DNA of 64,000 nucleotides from Anaerococcus sp. Marseille-P3625 (GTDB lineage: Bacteria; Bacillota; Clostridia; Tissierellales; Peptoniphilaceae): assembly GCF_900232825.1 (NCBI RefSeq), contig NZ_OCTP01000011.1:769262-833261 (forward strand), in the 5' to 3' direction. The position numbers were made by a program, and so were the translations under genes. The notes under the pieces were generated by a model that searched no databases, had not been told where the DNA came from, and saw only the letters and a program-made list of their open reading frames with translations. This document shows positions 33,206 through 41,726 of this stretch, in pieces. How positions within the stretch are numbered: the first letter of the stretch is position 1; every line of letters starts with the position of its first letter.

Positions 33206-33964
33206 TTATCTCCTTGATTTATTGAGAGCTTTAATTACTGCTGTTGTAAGTATTAGCGATAAAATCGCCTCAGGTATTCCACTTGTGATGGAAACTCCAA
33301 GTATAGCAGATTTGGCATTTTCCATTGGAATTCCAAGTGTTTCCACATATTGTTTGGCATAAATTAAATAAATTCCTCCCAAAACCAAAATTGTATTGGT
33401 CATTGATCCTACAAAAGCGCCCATAGCTATTGGGAAGTCTGCCTTATCGGATTTTCTGGAATAAACAAATAGGCCTAAGCAAACTAATAGTAAAATTACA
33501 ACAAAGATGATATTTGAAGTTGATTTACCTGCATTGATATTTTTATAAAGTAAATATCCTAGACCAAGTGAAATTACTATCCACAAGCCTTCTGAAAGTT
33601 TTTTTAGATTTGAATTACTTAGTTTTTTAAAGCCAACATAGGCATAGTAACTTGTAATACCAATTAGTACTCTAGGCACAATTGATATAAGTGGATTGTA
33701 AAATACGAAAGAAACTGGACTTGGATTTCTCAAAAGAGCATTAAGAAGTGATGAAACTCCAAAAATAAGTCCTACAAGTGCGCCTACAACAGGTCCTTCT
33801 GCTATAGCTCCAATAATTACTGGAATATGCATAGTTGTCGCATTAATAAATCCCAAAGGAATAAGACCAAGTGGGGTTAGACTTAATACAACAGTGATTG
33901 CACCAAGCATAGCAGCTGTAACGAGTTTTCTACTAGTAATAGTAGTTGATTGTGATTTAACCAT
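33206..33964 (-). CDS. ECF transporter S component, probably pantothenate-specific (PanT-like)
   Basis: 252 residues with six to seven predicted membrane helices. The N-terminus KLVTAAMLGAITVVLSLTPLG is typical of ECF S components, as is the conserved small-residue/Pro pattern in FINATTMHIPVIIGAIAEGP. S components bind a vitamin and pair with a shared EcfA/A'/T module. Direct coupling to coaX points to pantothenate. The region around residues 115-165 carries an extra Lys-rich cytoplasmic insert. A 125-nt structured leader precedes it. Substrate is inferred from context. Confidence 0.8.
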   Translation of the reverse strand: MVKSQSTTITSRKLVTAAMLGAITVVLSLTPLGLIPLGFINATTMHIPVIIGAIAEGPVVGALVGLIFGVSSLLNALLRNPSPVSFVFYNPLISIVPRVLIGITSYYAYVGFKKLSNSNLKKLSEGLWIVISLGLGYLLYKNINAGKSTSNIIFVVILLLVCLGLFVYSRKSDKADFPIAMGAFVGSMTNTILVLGGIYLIYAKQYVETLGIPMENAKSAILGVSITSGIPEAILSLILTTAVIKALNKSRR

Positions 33965-33975
33965 TTTTCCTCCTG

Positions 33976-34053
33976 ATATGGTTCATATAGATACCATTCT
34001 TTGCATCAAAAGATGCTAGTAATTTGCTAATAGCTAAGATAAAAATAGTATCT
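33976..34053 (-). ncRNA. Candidate structured leader RNA of panT-coaX
   Basis: In the mRNA, a 10-bp closing helix forms between positions 34044-34053 and 33989-33998 with a single U-G wobble. It encloses two small hairpins, GCT-ATT-AGC (34026-34034) and GCATC-TTTT-GATGC (34003-34016). A further hairpin ATATG-AAC-CATAT (33976-33988) lies just before the Shine-Dalgarno. This looks like a three-way junction placed to control translation. I do not recognise it as a known riboswitch class. Confidence 0.45.
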
Positions 34054-34095
34054 CCAATAATTGTGAGATCTAAAAATAGCTATAAGCTTGTTTAA

Positions 34096-34124
34096 ATTAT
34101 AACAAATACTGTTCAATAAGTAAA
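34096..34124 (-). promoter_or_regulatory. panT-coaX promoter
   Basis: Minus strand TTTACT (34119-34124), 17-bp spacer, TATAAT (34096-34101). Transcription would begin near 34089, giving a leader of about 125 nt. Confidence 0.6.
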
Positions 34125-34220
34125 GATAGTTTTTAAAATAAATAATTTTGTAAGGGAAAAATCATCTATAAATTCTATATATGAGTGTAAGGCAATTACA
34201 AAAAAATTTAGGAGGAAAAA

Positions 34221-34406
34221 ATGAAATTACAATTAAGATTTAGCATATTGGATTCAGACAATAGCAAAAAGAAAGTTACCAAGACATTTTCAAACATCAA
34301 TGAAAATGCAACAAATGATCAATTCAAGGAATTTGCCCAAAGCTACACATCACTAATGGATGTAAGTGGACTTGAAGTTTATATAATAACTGTAGCAGCA
34401 ATTTAA
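34221..34406 (+). CDS. Small DUF1659-like protein
   Basis: 61 residues. The arrangement LRFSILDSDNSKKKVTKTFSNI, NATNDQFKEFAQSYTSL and ending YIITVAAI resembles the DUF1659 family of small firmicute proteins, which are usually encoded next to a DUF2922 protein, as here. Function is unknown. GGAGG sits upstream of the ATG and the DUF2922-like gene starts 11 bp downstream. Confidence 0.75.
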   Translation: MKLQLRFSILDSDNSKKKVTKTFSNINENATNDQFKEFAQSYTSLMDVSGLEVYIITVAAI

Positions 34407-34417
34407 GGAGGAAATAA

Positions 34418-34639
34418 ATGTCAATGAGAAAATTAAAATTATACTTTAAAGACCAAATACAAAACGCAAAATCACTAACAATAGATTATCCAAAAGCAGA
34501 CTATGATGGAAAAGTTCTTTCAGAAACTATGGATAAAATCATAGCTTCCAAAGTATTACTTACCAAGAATGGACCAATAGTTGCCAAAACTAAGGCAGAA
34601 ATCGAGACGATTGATAAAAAAGAAATAACTTTGGGATAA
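34418..34639 (+). CDS. Small DUF2922-like protein
   Basis: 73 residues: LKLYFKDQIQNAKSLTIDYPKADYDG, then VLSETMDKIIASKVLLTKNGPIV. This resembles the DUF2922 family. GGAGGAAATAA precedes the ATG, so the pair is one operon. No function is known for these proteins; members are small, soluble and often highly translated. Confidence 0.75.
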   Translation: MSMRKLKLYFKDQIQNAKSLTIDYPKADYDGKVLSETMDKIIASKVLLTKNGPIVAKTKAEIETIDKKEITLG

Positions 34640-34668
34640 AAAAAGGCTGGTATGAAATTTCATACCAG
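34640..34668. terminator. Bidirectional terminator between the DUF2922 and membrane-protein genes
   Basis: CTGGTATGAAATTTCATACCAG (34647-34668) is a perfect 22-bp palindrome. The minus side is followed by a strong T run; the plus side has only a short T-rich stretch. Confidence 0.8.
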
Positions 34669-34672
34669 TTTC

Positions 34673-35539
34673 TTAATATGTTCCAAGGAAAAGATAGGAA
34701 ATAAATTTTACCCTTATCTTATAAAAAATATTTGTAAAAAGAAAAGTTATAAGAGAGGATGTTAGAAGAATAAAAATTACTTCTATATGGAAATAATTTT
34801 CCAAAAGCATAAAAACTAGAGGATTTATATATAAAAATCCCATAAGCAAATATTTTTCAAAATCCACATTTTCTGGCGTCTTGTCGGCCTTTAAGATGAT
34901 GTAAGTTAAGAAAAATAAGGATAGGTAAATTCCTATGTAATATTTAAAATAGAAATTTACTAGATAAAATTCTAAAGCAAATAAAATAGCTGACAAAACA
35001 CACAAAAGTCCGTTAATTTTTAGGGCTGGCTTAATTTGAGAGCCCATCACATAAAAGGCAAAATAAGCTAGTAGGTCTTTATAATAAAAATCAAATGGTA
35101 AAAATGTGGTATTTTGCATTACAAGGTAGATTAAAAGCGATAAAATTGCTAACATATTTGTAATCATTCTTCCAAAAACTTTGCTTAAAAAAAGCTCTAT
35201 TAGGAAAAATACTGCAATTACAAAGATCAAATCATAGTATTTTATGATAATTTCTTCTAAGTCGTAGATTAATTTTATAGAAAAATCTAACTTAAAATTC
35301 ATCTTATAAAATAAAATAAAGGCCAAATAAAAGATCAAAGGTAGGAATAAAAATCCTACTTTTTTTGTTTCCATAAAGGAAATATTGTAGGCAAAATAAG
35401 CTATAAGATAGCAATTTACAAGCATAGTAAGGATATTGTTATTAAGTTTTATTTGATTTGCAAAAAATGGCGAAAATAAGCTTAGAATTAATAAAAATGA
35501 AGCTAAGCCATCCGCAAAATTAATATTTATCTTTTTCAT
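34673..35539 (-). CDS. Uncharacterised polytopic membrane protein
   Basis: 288 residues, rich in Phe, Leu, Ile and Tyr, with about eight to nine predicted membrane helices and short loops. No charged motif or known signature is evident; the general look (repeated FY/LLI helices) is that of acyltransferase-3- or TraX-like membrane proteins, but the catalytic residues of those families are not seen. It is a single gene facing the DUF1659/DUF2922 pair, ended by the shared palindrome. I do not assign a function. Confidence 0.65.
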   Translation of the reverse strand: MKKININFADGLASFLLILSLFSPFFANQIKLNNNILTMLVNCYLIAYFAYNISFMETKKVGFLFLPLIFYLAFILFYKMNFKLDFSIKLIYDLEEIIIKYYDLIFVIAVFFLIELFLSKVFGRMITNMLAILSLLIYLVMQNTTFLPFDFYYKDLLAYFAFYVMGSQIKPALKINGLLCVLSAILFALEFYLVNFYFKYYIGIYLSLFFLTYIILKADKTPENVDFEKYLLMGFLYINPLVFMLLENYFHIEVIFILLTSSLITFLFTNIFYKIRVKFISYLFLGTY

Positions 35540-35608
35540 ATTAATATAATATCACTATTTCCAAAAAATGCCTATAAGATGGTATAATATAAGACAAGCG
35601 AGGAACTT

Positions 35609-36292
35609 ATGGCAAATAGATCAAGAAATAACAAGAAAACAAATCATCGTAGAAAAAGAAGAAGATTTTCGGTACTTCCTTATGTGCTTTTGGCAATTTT
35701 TCTAATCGGAGGAGCTTTGACCATATTCATATCTCTTACATCTAATGTCGATAGGAATATTAGAAAGCTTGAAAGCGCTATAAAAACTTACAATGTGGAC
35801 TATCTGAAAGAAAATACCGACAGGCTTCCAATAATTTTGGATGTTTTTAGGAAATCTTACTCAGATGATTCCATAAAAGAAGAAGAATTTTACAAAAATA
35901 ATTTTGCAAATTTATCCATAAAAGTGGAAAATATTGAGAAAAAAGGCAGAGACAAGAAAGTAAAATTAAAGATAGAAAATGTAAATTACATAGATTGCTA
36001 CAAGCAAACCAAAGAAAACGAAGATGAAAATATCTTGCATAATAATTACATGGAAGAATTATCCAAGGACGATCAAAAAAAATCCAGCAGAGAAGCTACT
36101 ATATTTTTAGAAAGAAATATAAAAGGCTACAAAATCTACGAATCAAAAGATTTTATCAACGCCATTTTTGGTGGAGCTTTGGATTATGCTGACGATTTGA
36201 AGAATATTAAAGAAGAAAATAAAGACCAAGAAGAAAAAGAAAATCAAGAAAACAAAGATCAAACAGACAAAAAAGATCAGGGCAAGAACTAA
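35609..36292 (+). CDS. Single-pass membrane protein with basic N-terminus and acidic C-terminal tail
   Basis: 227 residues. The N-terminus is strongly basic (NKKTNHRRKRRRF), then one membrane helix (about residues 24-45, VLPYVLLAIFLIGGALTIFI). The outer part from residue 46 to about 195 is a small folded domain with repeated charged helices, and the last 25 residues are Glu/Lys/Asn/Gln repeats. It resembles DUF4878-type lipoprotein/membrane stress proteins only loosely. GAGGAAC precedes the ATG. The CPBP protease gene follows 28 bp downstream. Confidence 0.6.
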   Translation: MANRSRNNKKTNHRRKRRRFSVLPYVLLAIFLIGGALTIFISLTSNVDRNIRKLESAIKTYNVDYLKENTDRLPIILDVFRKSYSDDSIKEEEFYKNNFANLSIKVENIEKKGRDKKVKLKIENVNYIDCYKQTKENEDENILHNNYMEELSKDDQKKSSREATIFLERNIKGYKIYESKDFINAIFGGALDYADDLKNIKEENKDQEEKENQENKDQTDKKDQGKN

Positions 36293-36320
36293 GGGCATTT
36301 TTAGTTGAAAGAAGGTAATT

Positions 36321-37232
36321 TTGTTAAATGAAAATTATTCTATAAGGCAAACAAAAGAAACTTTGGCAAAGAGAAATCCAGTAATTACTGTAGTTATTTT
36401 ATTTTTAGCTATGGAAATCCCGGGATTTTTCCTAGCTATGATATTTAGATCTTTCTTTGCAAATGAAGAAAATTTTGATTTATTAGAAATTTTAAATAAT
36501 CCAGACGATAAAATACTCTTGTTTTTACTTTTTATGACTCTTTTTGTCGTGATTTTAGGATTTATTTTTGGGAAATTTTTCCAAAAAAGAAATTTAGAGT
36601 CTTTTGGACTAAAAAATCCAAAGAGGAAGATCAATTATTTAAAAGGCTTAGGCTTGGGCTTTGCAGCGCTTGCTATTGCAGTTTTGCTTTTAAAAATATT
36701 GGGAGCTATAGATCTAACAAATAATTTGGCCAATGTTTCGCCTTTTATTTTTATTTTATTTATCATAGGTTGGATGATTCAAGGTTTTGAAGAAGAGTTT
36801 ATGATTAGATCTATTTTGATGAATTATTTTGCAAGCCTTAATACGGTCCTTATTGGAATAATTGCCAACAGCTTGATTTTTGCAATCTTACATTTGGGTA
36901 ATGACGGTTTTTCTTTTTTGCCTTTTATAAATATTTTTTTTATGGGACTTATTTTTTCTCTTCTTTTTTATATTTCTGATGATATAATGCTTGCTGCGGC
37001 AGCTCATAGTATGTGGAATTTTACCCAGGGAAATATTTTTGGCGTTAGCGTTAGTGGAAATTTTCCTATCAAAAATTCAATTTTCAAGGCAAGTTTTATT
37101 GGAAATGATATACTTACAGGTGGGGCTTTTGGCATTGAAGGGGGATTTGCCGTTACTTTTGTCGAGATTATCGCACTAATTATTTTATACAAATTGGCAA
37201 AAGAAAAGAGCAAAGAATATGAAAAAATATAA
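36321..37232 (+). CDS. CPBP-family intramembrane glutamic endopeptidase
   Basis: 303 residues with about eight membrane helices. The CPBP (Abi/CAAX) motifs are present: EEEFMIRSIL (EExxxR), FAILHLGNDGFSF (FxxxH type) and AAHSMWNFTQGN (HxxxN/B type). These residues form the Rce1-like catalytic site. The start is a TTG at 36321 with GAAGG upstream; the nearby ATG at 36328 is out of frame. Bacterial CPBP proteins process membrane peptides or protect against bacteriocins; the substrate is unknown. Confidence 0.85.
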   Translation: MLNENYSIRQTKETLAKRNPVITVVILFLAMEIPGFFLAMIFRSFFANEENFDLLEILNNPDDKILLFLLFMTLFVVILGFIFGKFFQKRNLESFGLKNPKRKINYLKGLGLGFAALAIAVLLLKILGAIDLTNNLANVSPFIFILFIIGWMIQGFEEEFMIRSILMNYFASLNTVLIGIIANSLIFAILHLGNDGFSFLPFINIFFMGLIFSLLFYISDDIMLAAAAHSMWNFTQGNIFGVSVSGNFPIKNSIFKASFIGNDILTGGAFGIEGGFAVTFVEIIALIILYKLAKEKSKEYEKI

Positions 37233-37263
37233 AAGGCTTGAGGATTTTTAGATCCCAAGCCTT
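37233..37263. terminator. Bidirectional terminator between the CPBP gene and pgi
   Basis: AAGGCTTG-A-GGAT pairs with ATCC-C-AAGCCTT around a TTTTAG loop. A-rich and T-rich flanks on both sides let it end both convergent genes. Confidence 0.8.
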
Positions 37264-37269
37264 AATTTT

Positions 37270-38541
37270 TTAGTAACCAGCTTTGCCTAGTAGTTTAAAC
37301 ATTTGACTTTTGTATTCTTCAACTCCAGGTTGGTTAAATGGATTTACTCCAAGCATATAACCTGAAACTCCTACTGCAATTTCAAAGAAATAGTAAAGTT
37401 CTCCTATGGATTTGGCACTTACTTCATCTAGGATTATTCTGATATTTGGAACTTCCCCTTTGACATGGGCAATAGTTGTTCCCTCCATAGCTTGCTTGTT
37501 GATAAAAGATAGGGATTTGCCAGCTAGGTAATTTAGCCCATCCAAATTATCTTTATCTTCTTTGACTTTAATATCTTTCTCTGGATTTTTAACTTCAATA
37601 ACACTTTCAAATAAATTTCTCTTGCCATCTTGGATTATTTGGCCAAGTGAGTGCAAATCTGTGGTATTATTTACAGAAACTGGGAAGATTCCGCATCCGT
37701 CTTTGCCTTCGCTTTCTCCGTATAATTGCTTCCACCATTCAGCTATATATTGTAATTTTGGCTCATAATTTACTAAAACTTCAATATCTTTGCCATTTTC
37801 ATAAAGCATATTTCTAACTGCTGCATATTTTATAGCTTCATTTTCAAAAGAATTTTCTCTATATTTGTCATAGCCTAACTTAAACCCAGCCATAAATTCG
37901 TCTATATCGATGCCAGCTGCTGCAAGTGGCAAAAGTCCAACAGCAGAAATTACTGAAAATCTTCCGCCTATATCATCTGGAATTACAAAAGTTTCATAGC
38001 CTTCAGCATCAGCTAATTCTTTTAGAGCGCCTTTTTTTCTATCGGTTGTTGCAAAAATTCTTTCCTTTGCACCTTCTTTGCCATATTTTTCCTCTATGGC
38101 TTCTTTTAAAAATCTAAAAGCTATGGCAGGTTCTGTTGTTGTTCCTGATTTGGAAATTACATTAAGGCTATAATCCTTATCTTTCAAGTATTCTAAAAGT
38201 TCTGATAAGTACTCGCCAGAAAGATTGTGGCCTGCATAGATTAATTTCACCTTTCTATCTGATGAAAAATATGAATCAAGAGCAAATTCTGTTGCCTTAA
38301 TTCCTAAATATGAGCCGCCAATTCCAATGGATACTAAAATATCGCTAGAAGCTTGAATTTTTTCTCCTGCTTTTTTTATTCTTTCAAATTCTTCTTTATC
38401 ATAATCAACTGGTCTTTCTATCCAACCCAAAAAATCATTGCCAGAGCCATTTTTATTAATTAGGCTATCAAAAGCTTTCATAGCTTTATCTTCATAATTG
38501 CAAAGATTTTTACACTCGACATTAGTTAAATCTATTTTCAT
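37270..38541 (-). CDS. pgi: Glucose-6-phosphate isomerase
   Basis: 423 residues, the shorter firmicute form. It interconverts glucose-6-phosphate and fructose-6-phosphate. Signatures: [36 protein letters not shown] (catalytic loop), [17 protein letters not shown] and the C-terminal [12 protein letters not shown] with LLGKAGY. Catalytic Glu in [14 protein letters not shown] is present. It stands alone between a bidirectional terminator and the galE promoter region. Confidence 0.96.
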   Translation of the reverse strand: MKIDLTNVECKNLCNYEDKAMKAFDSLINKNGSGNDFLGWIERPVDYDKEEFERIKKAGEKIQASSDILVSIGIGGSYLGIKATEFALDSYFSSDRKVKLIYAGHNLSGEYLSELLEYLKDKDYSLNVISKSGTTTEPAIAFRFLKEAIEEKYGKEGAKERIFATTDRKKGALKELADAEGYETFVIPDDIGGRFSVISAVGLLPLAAAGIDIDEFMAGFKLGYDKYRENSFENEAIKYAAVRNMLYENGKDIEVLVNYEPKLQYIAEWWKQLYGESEGKDGCGIFPVSVNNTTDLHSLGQIIQDGKRNLFESVIEVKNPEKDIKVKEDKDNLDGLNYLAGKSLSFINKQAMEGTTIAHVKGEVPNIRIILDEVSAKSIGELYYFFEIAVGVSGYMLGVNPFNQPGVEEYKSQMFKLLGKAGY

Positions 38542-38703
38542 ACATGCCTCCTTTATATTAATTTATACCCCAAGATTTGCTTTAAGAAAAAGAGATTGAA
38601 AAATTTTTAAAAGAAGTAAAAATAAAAAAATTTCTCTAACAAGTGATCTAGAAAAAATCCTTGTAAATTCCTAAATTTAGCTAATTAGAAACCCTTTCTT
38701 AGC

Positions 38704-38732
38704 TTGACAAAAAAATCTCTTTTCTATAAAAT
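38704..38732 (+). promoter_or_regulatory. galE promoter
   Basis: TTGACA (38704-38709), 17-bp spacer, TAAAAT (38727-38732), 28 bp before the galE ATG. An AGCTAA...TTAGCT inverted repeat lies just upstream. The rest of the pgi-galE gap shows nothing notable. Confidence 0.7.
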
Positions 38733-38760
38733 GAACTTGATATATATTGAAAGGAATATT

Positions 38761-39789
38761 ATGAAACGTGTTTTATTAACAGGAGGCGCAGGCTATATAG
38801 GAAGCCACACTGCTGTAGCATTGCTTAAAAATGGCTATGAAGTTGTAATTTATGACAATTTGATCAATTCATCCATTTTAGTTATAGATAGAATCAAAAA
38901 AATCACCGGCAAAAATTTGACTTTTTACAAGGCTGATGTACTTGATACAGATTTTCTAAAAGAAGTTTTGATAAAAGAAAAAATTGATACGGTAATTCAT
39001 TTTGCAGCCCTAAAGTCTGTTAGCGAATCTTTAGAAAAACCACTAGAATATTACAAAAATAACCTTGGAGGAACTTTATCTTTGCTAGAAGCTATGAGAG
39101 CCTCTAAGGTTAAAAAAATAATTTTCTCATCTTCTGCTACAGTTTATGGAGATCCCAAAAAAACTCCAATAACAGAAGATTTTCCCAAGGGAATTTGCAC
39201 CAATCCCTACGGCTGGTCCAAATCTTTTATAGAGCAAATTTTAGTTGATATTAACGGTTCAGATAAGGAATTTAAGGTAGTTTTGCTTAGGTATTTTAAC
39301 CCTATAGGAGCTGATAAATCTGGAGAAATTGGCGAAGATCCAAGGGGAATTCCAAATAATCTTATGCCTTATATTTGCCAGGTTGCCCTTGGAAAACTTC
39401 CTTATCTTCATGTCTATGGCGATGATTACGACACAAAAGATGGAACGGGAATTAGAGATTATATACACGTAGTGGATTTGGCCTATGGCCATGTTCTTGC
39501 AGTAGAAAAAATCGATGAACTAAAATCTCTTGAAATAATAAATCTTGCAACAGGCAGAGGATATTCAGTTTTGGAAGTAGTTGCTGCCTTTGAAAAAGCA
39601 AGTGGCAAAAAAATTCCCTACAAAATAGAAGCTCGCAGACCTGGAGATGTGGATAAATCTTTTGCAGATGCATCCTATGCTAAGAAAGTCCTAGGCTGGC
39701 AAGCAAAATATGGAATCGATCAAATGTGCGAAGACACATGGAGATGGCAATTAAAAAATCCAAACGGATATGAAAGCGAGGATAAATGA
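38761..39789 (+). CDS. galE: UDP-glucose 4-epimerase
   Basis: 342 residues from the ATG at 38761, chosen because GAAAGGA precedes it and the protein then begins with the Rossmann motif MKRVLLTGGAGYIGSHTAV; the upstream in-frame ATG overlaps the promoter. Other motifs: HFAALKSVSES, SSSATVYGDP (catalytic Ser), NPYGWSK (YxxxK) and RYFNPIGAD. It interconverts UDP-glucose and UDP-galactose. The next gene overlaps its stop by 4 bp. Confidence 0.96.
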   Translation: MKRVLLTGGAGYIGSHTAVALLKNGYEVVIYDNLINSSILVIDRIKKITGKNLTFYKADVLDTDFLKEVLIKEKIDTVIHFAALKSVSESLEKPLEYYKNNLGGTLSLLEAMRASKVKKIIFSSSATVYGDPKKTPITEDFPKGICTNPYGWSKSFIEQILVDINGSDKEFKVVLLRYFNPIGADKSGEIGEDPRGIPNNLMPYICQVALGKLPYLHVYGDDYDTKDGTGIRDYIHVVDLAYGHVLAVEKIDELKSLEIINLATGRGYSVLEVVAAFEKASGKKIPYKIEARRPGDVDKSFADASYAKKVLGWQAKYGIDQMCEDTWRWQLKNPNGYESEDK

Positions 39790-40703
39790 AAAGCACCCTA
39801 GTAGTTCTAGCAGCTGGTATTGGCAAAAGATACGGAGCTGGAATCAAACAACTTGCAAAAATGGATAAAAATGACTATGTGATAATCGATTATTCAATCT
39901 ATGATGCCATAAAGGCAGGCTTTGACAAAGTTGTTTTTATAATAAGAGAAGATATAGAAAAAGACTTCAAAGAAGTAATTGGAGATAGGATTTCAAAAAT
40001 TATAGACGTTAAATACGCCTACCAAACTTTGGATTTGCCAAAAGGATATGAAATTCCAAAAGATAGAAGCAAACCTTGGGGAACGGTAAATGCCCTAATT
40101 GCTTGCAAGGACTTGGTAAATGAGCCATTTTTGGTAATAAATGCTGATGATTACTATGGCAAAAAAGCCTTCAAAGACCTAAATAAATTCTTAGTAGATC
40201 CAGAAAATTTTCACAAAGACAAAATACAAATTGCCATGGCAGGCTACAAACTAAAAAACACCCTATCAAAAAACGGAAGCGTAACCCGTGGAGTTTGCCT
40301 TGCAAATAATGAAAATAAATTAGAAAAAATAATAGAAACTCACGAAATAGAAGAAAAAGATGGCAAAATTTCAAGCAAAGAAAACCTATCCGAGGATTTA
40401 TTAAACTTAGAGAGTCTTGTATCTATGAATATGTGGGCAACATATCCAGAATTTATCGATCTTTGCAAAGATCATTTTGAAAAATTTATTGAAAAAAACA
40501 AGGCAAATTTGGAAACTGCTGAATATGTTTTGCCAGAAATGATAGAAGAGCTTTTAGTAGAAGAAAAGGCTGAGATAAGCATCTTGCCGACAAGCGATAA
40601 GTGGATAGGAATTACCTACAAATCTGACTTGGACCTAGCCAAAAAAGAATTTGAAAAAATGCTAGATCAGGGAATTTACCCAAAAGATATTTGGGCAAAA
40701 TAA
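39786..40703 (+). CDS. Sugar-phosphate nucleotidyltransferase
   Basis: 305 residues. The N-terminus has the nucleotidyltransferase P-loop-like LVVLAAGIGKRYGAGIKQLAKM, a middle KPWGTVNALIACKDLV, and the metal-binding VINADDYYG. It most likely makes a UDP-sugar (or similar) for the coupled galE product, since the genes overlap by ATGA. Sequence differs from classical GalU (no LGTRFLPATKA); the sugar cannot be told. It may serve salvage of hexose-1-phosphates from host glycans, which is an inference. Confidence 0.85.
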   Translation: MKSTLVVLAAGIGKRYGAGIKQLAKMDKNDYVIIDYSIYDAIKAGFDKVVFIIREDIEKDFKEVIGDRISKIIDVKYAYQTLDLPKGYEIPKDRSKPWGTVNALIACKDLVNEPFLVINADDYYGKKAFKDLNKFLVDPENFHKDKIQIAMAGYKLKNTLSKNGSVTRGVCLANNENKLEKIIETHEIEEKDGKISSKENLSEDLLNLESLVSMNMWATYPEFIDLCKDHFEKFIEKNKANLETAEYVLPEMIEELLVEEKAEISILPTSDKWIGITYKSDLDLAKKEFEKMLDQGIYPKDIWAK

Positions 40704-40767
40704 AATTTCAGAAAGCATTAGCTAAGAATTGAAAATTATAGTATAAGTAAAAAGTATAGGAGGAACT

Positions 40768-41046
40768 ATGGCTAAAGAAATCTTACAAATTTCGATAATT
40801 TTTATGATTTTTATCGGGCTTTTCCTAGTAACAATGCAAATTGTAAGCGCTAGAAATTTGAAAAAAACCAAAGAAAAGATAAAAGCCTTACAAGAAGCCC
40901 TAAAACCAGGAGTAGAAGTAATGCTTTTGGGTGGAATTTATGGAAAGCTTGTAAAATTAGATAAAGATACAGCTCTAATAGAAATTGCAGATAATACCGA
41001 AATCAAAGTAGACCGTTCTTCCATACAAGCAATAGTAAAAAATTAA
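40768..41046 (+). CDS. yajC: Preprotein translocase subunit YajC
   Basis: 92 residues: one N-terminal membrane helix (IIFMIFIGLFLVTMQIV), then a small cytoplasmic domain with LKPGVEVMLLGGIYGKLVKLDKDTALIEIADNTEIKVDRSSI, the YajC signature. YajC associates with SecDF. GGAGGAAC precedes the ATG. It is not next to secD, secF or tgt here, which is unusual; it neighbours an EIIA-Man gene. Confidence 0.88.
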   Translation: MAKEILQISIIFMIFIGLFLVTMQIVSARNLKKTKEKIKALQEALKPGVEVMLLGGIYGKLVKLDKDTALIEIADNTEIKVDRSSIQAIVKN

Positions 41047-41101
41047 AAATTTACGAAAATTTCACTAAGTCGAGCTAGAATTATTTGTAAAGGAGTATTT
41101 A

Positions 41102-41521
41102 ATGAAAGGAATAATATTAACTAGTCACGGAACTTACGCTTCTGGACTTTATCAAACAGTAAAGATGATAGCAGGAGAATTTCCTAATATCAAAATAGTA
41201 GAATTTCACGAAGGCGATAAGCTAGAAGATTTAGATCAAAGATTAATCGATGCTTATAAGGCTTTAGCTTACAAAGATGTAGTAGTAATAACAGACCTTG
41301 CAGGAGGAACCCCTTTTAATAGATCTGTAATGAGCCTTGCTGATAAGGGCAATGTAGCATTCTTATCTGGAGCAAACTTTGCCATGGTCTATCAAGCTCT
41401 AAGCTCTGAAATAGAAGATTTATCAGAATTTGTAGAAGATGTATTAGAAACAGGCAAATCTTCAATAACAAAATTTGACATGGGCGAAGATGATGAAGAA
41501 AGCCTAGGAGAAGGCATTTAA
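41102..41521 (+). CDS. PTS mannose-family EIIA domain protein
   Basis: 139 residues, a complete EIIA-Man domain. The phosphorylated histidine is His9 in ILTSHGTYASG, and the second signature VVVITDLAGGTPFN is present. No EIIB, EIIC or EIID gene is beside it, so it either joins a transporter encoded elsewhere or serves a regulatory role. GGAG precedes the ATG, and a terminator follows. Confidence 0.88.
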   Translation: MKGIILTSHGTYASGLYQTVKMIAGEFPNIKIVEFHEGDKLEDLDQRLIDAYKALAYKDVVVITDLAGGTPFNRSVMSLADKGNVAFLSGANFAMVYQALSSEIEDLSEFVEDVLETGKSSITKFDMGEDDEESLGEGI

Positions 41522-41541
41522 AATTTATAAAAAATTACAGC

Positions 41542-41580
41542 AAATCCCCTAACTAGAAACACTAGAGGGGATTTTATTTT
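41542..41580 (+). terminator. Terminator after the EIIA gene
   Basis: AATCCCCT (41543-41550) pairs with AGGGGATT (41565-41572) and is followed by a T-rich tail; the loop itself holds a CTAG...CTAG mini-stem. Confidence 0.8.
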
Positions 41581-41605
41581 AATAATTCACACAAGAAAAG
41601 CGTTT

Positions 41606-41624
41606 GAAAATGATAATCATTATT
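41606..41624. promoter_or_regulatory. Fur-family operator upstream of rubrerythrin
   Basis: GAAAATGATAATCATTATT matches the Fur box GATAATGATAATCATTATC at 17 of 19 positions. PerR sites are similar, so Fur and PerR cannot be told apart. It lies 29 bp upstream of the rubrerythrin -35 box. Confidence 0.75.
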
Positions 41625-41652
41625 TACCACGCAAAAGAATTTTACGTCATTA

Positions 41653-41681
41653 TTGACAAAGTTATTTAAAATTATTATAAT
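41653..41681 (+). promoter_or_regulatory. Rubrerythrin promoter
   Basis: Consensus TTGACA (41653-41658), 17-bp spacer, TATAAT (41676-41681), 45 bp before the start codon. Both boxes are perfect, which suggests high expression. Confidence 0.88.
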
Positions 41682-41726
41682 ATTAGTAAATACATATAAA
41701 AAATATTGTATAAAAGGAGTGTACAT

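Noticed and set aside
33965-34101. THF or TPP riboswitch
   Set aside because: Conserved core sequences of these classes are not visible, and the downstream genes point to pantothenate.
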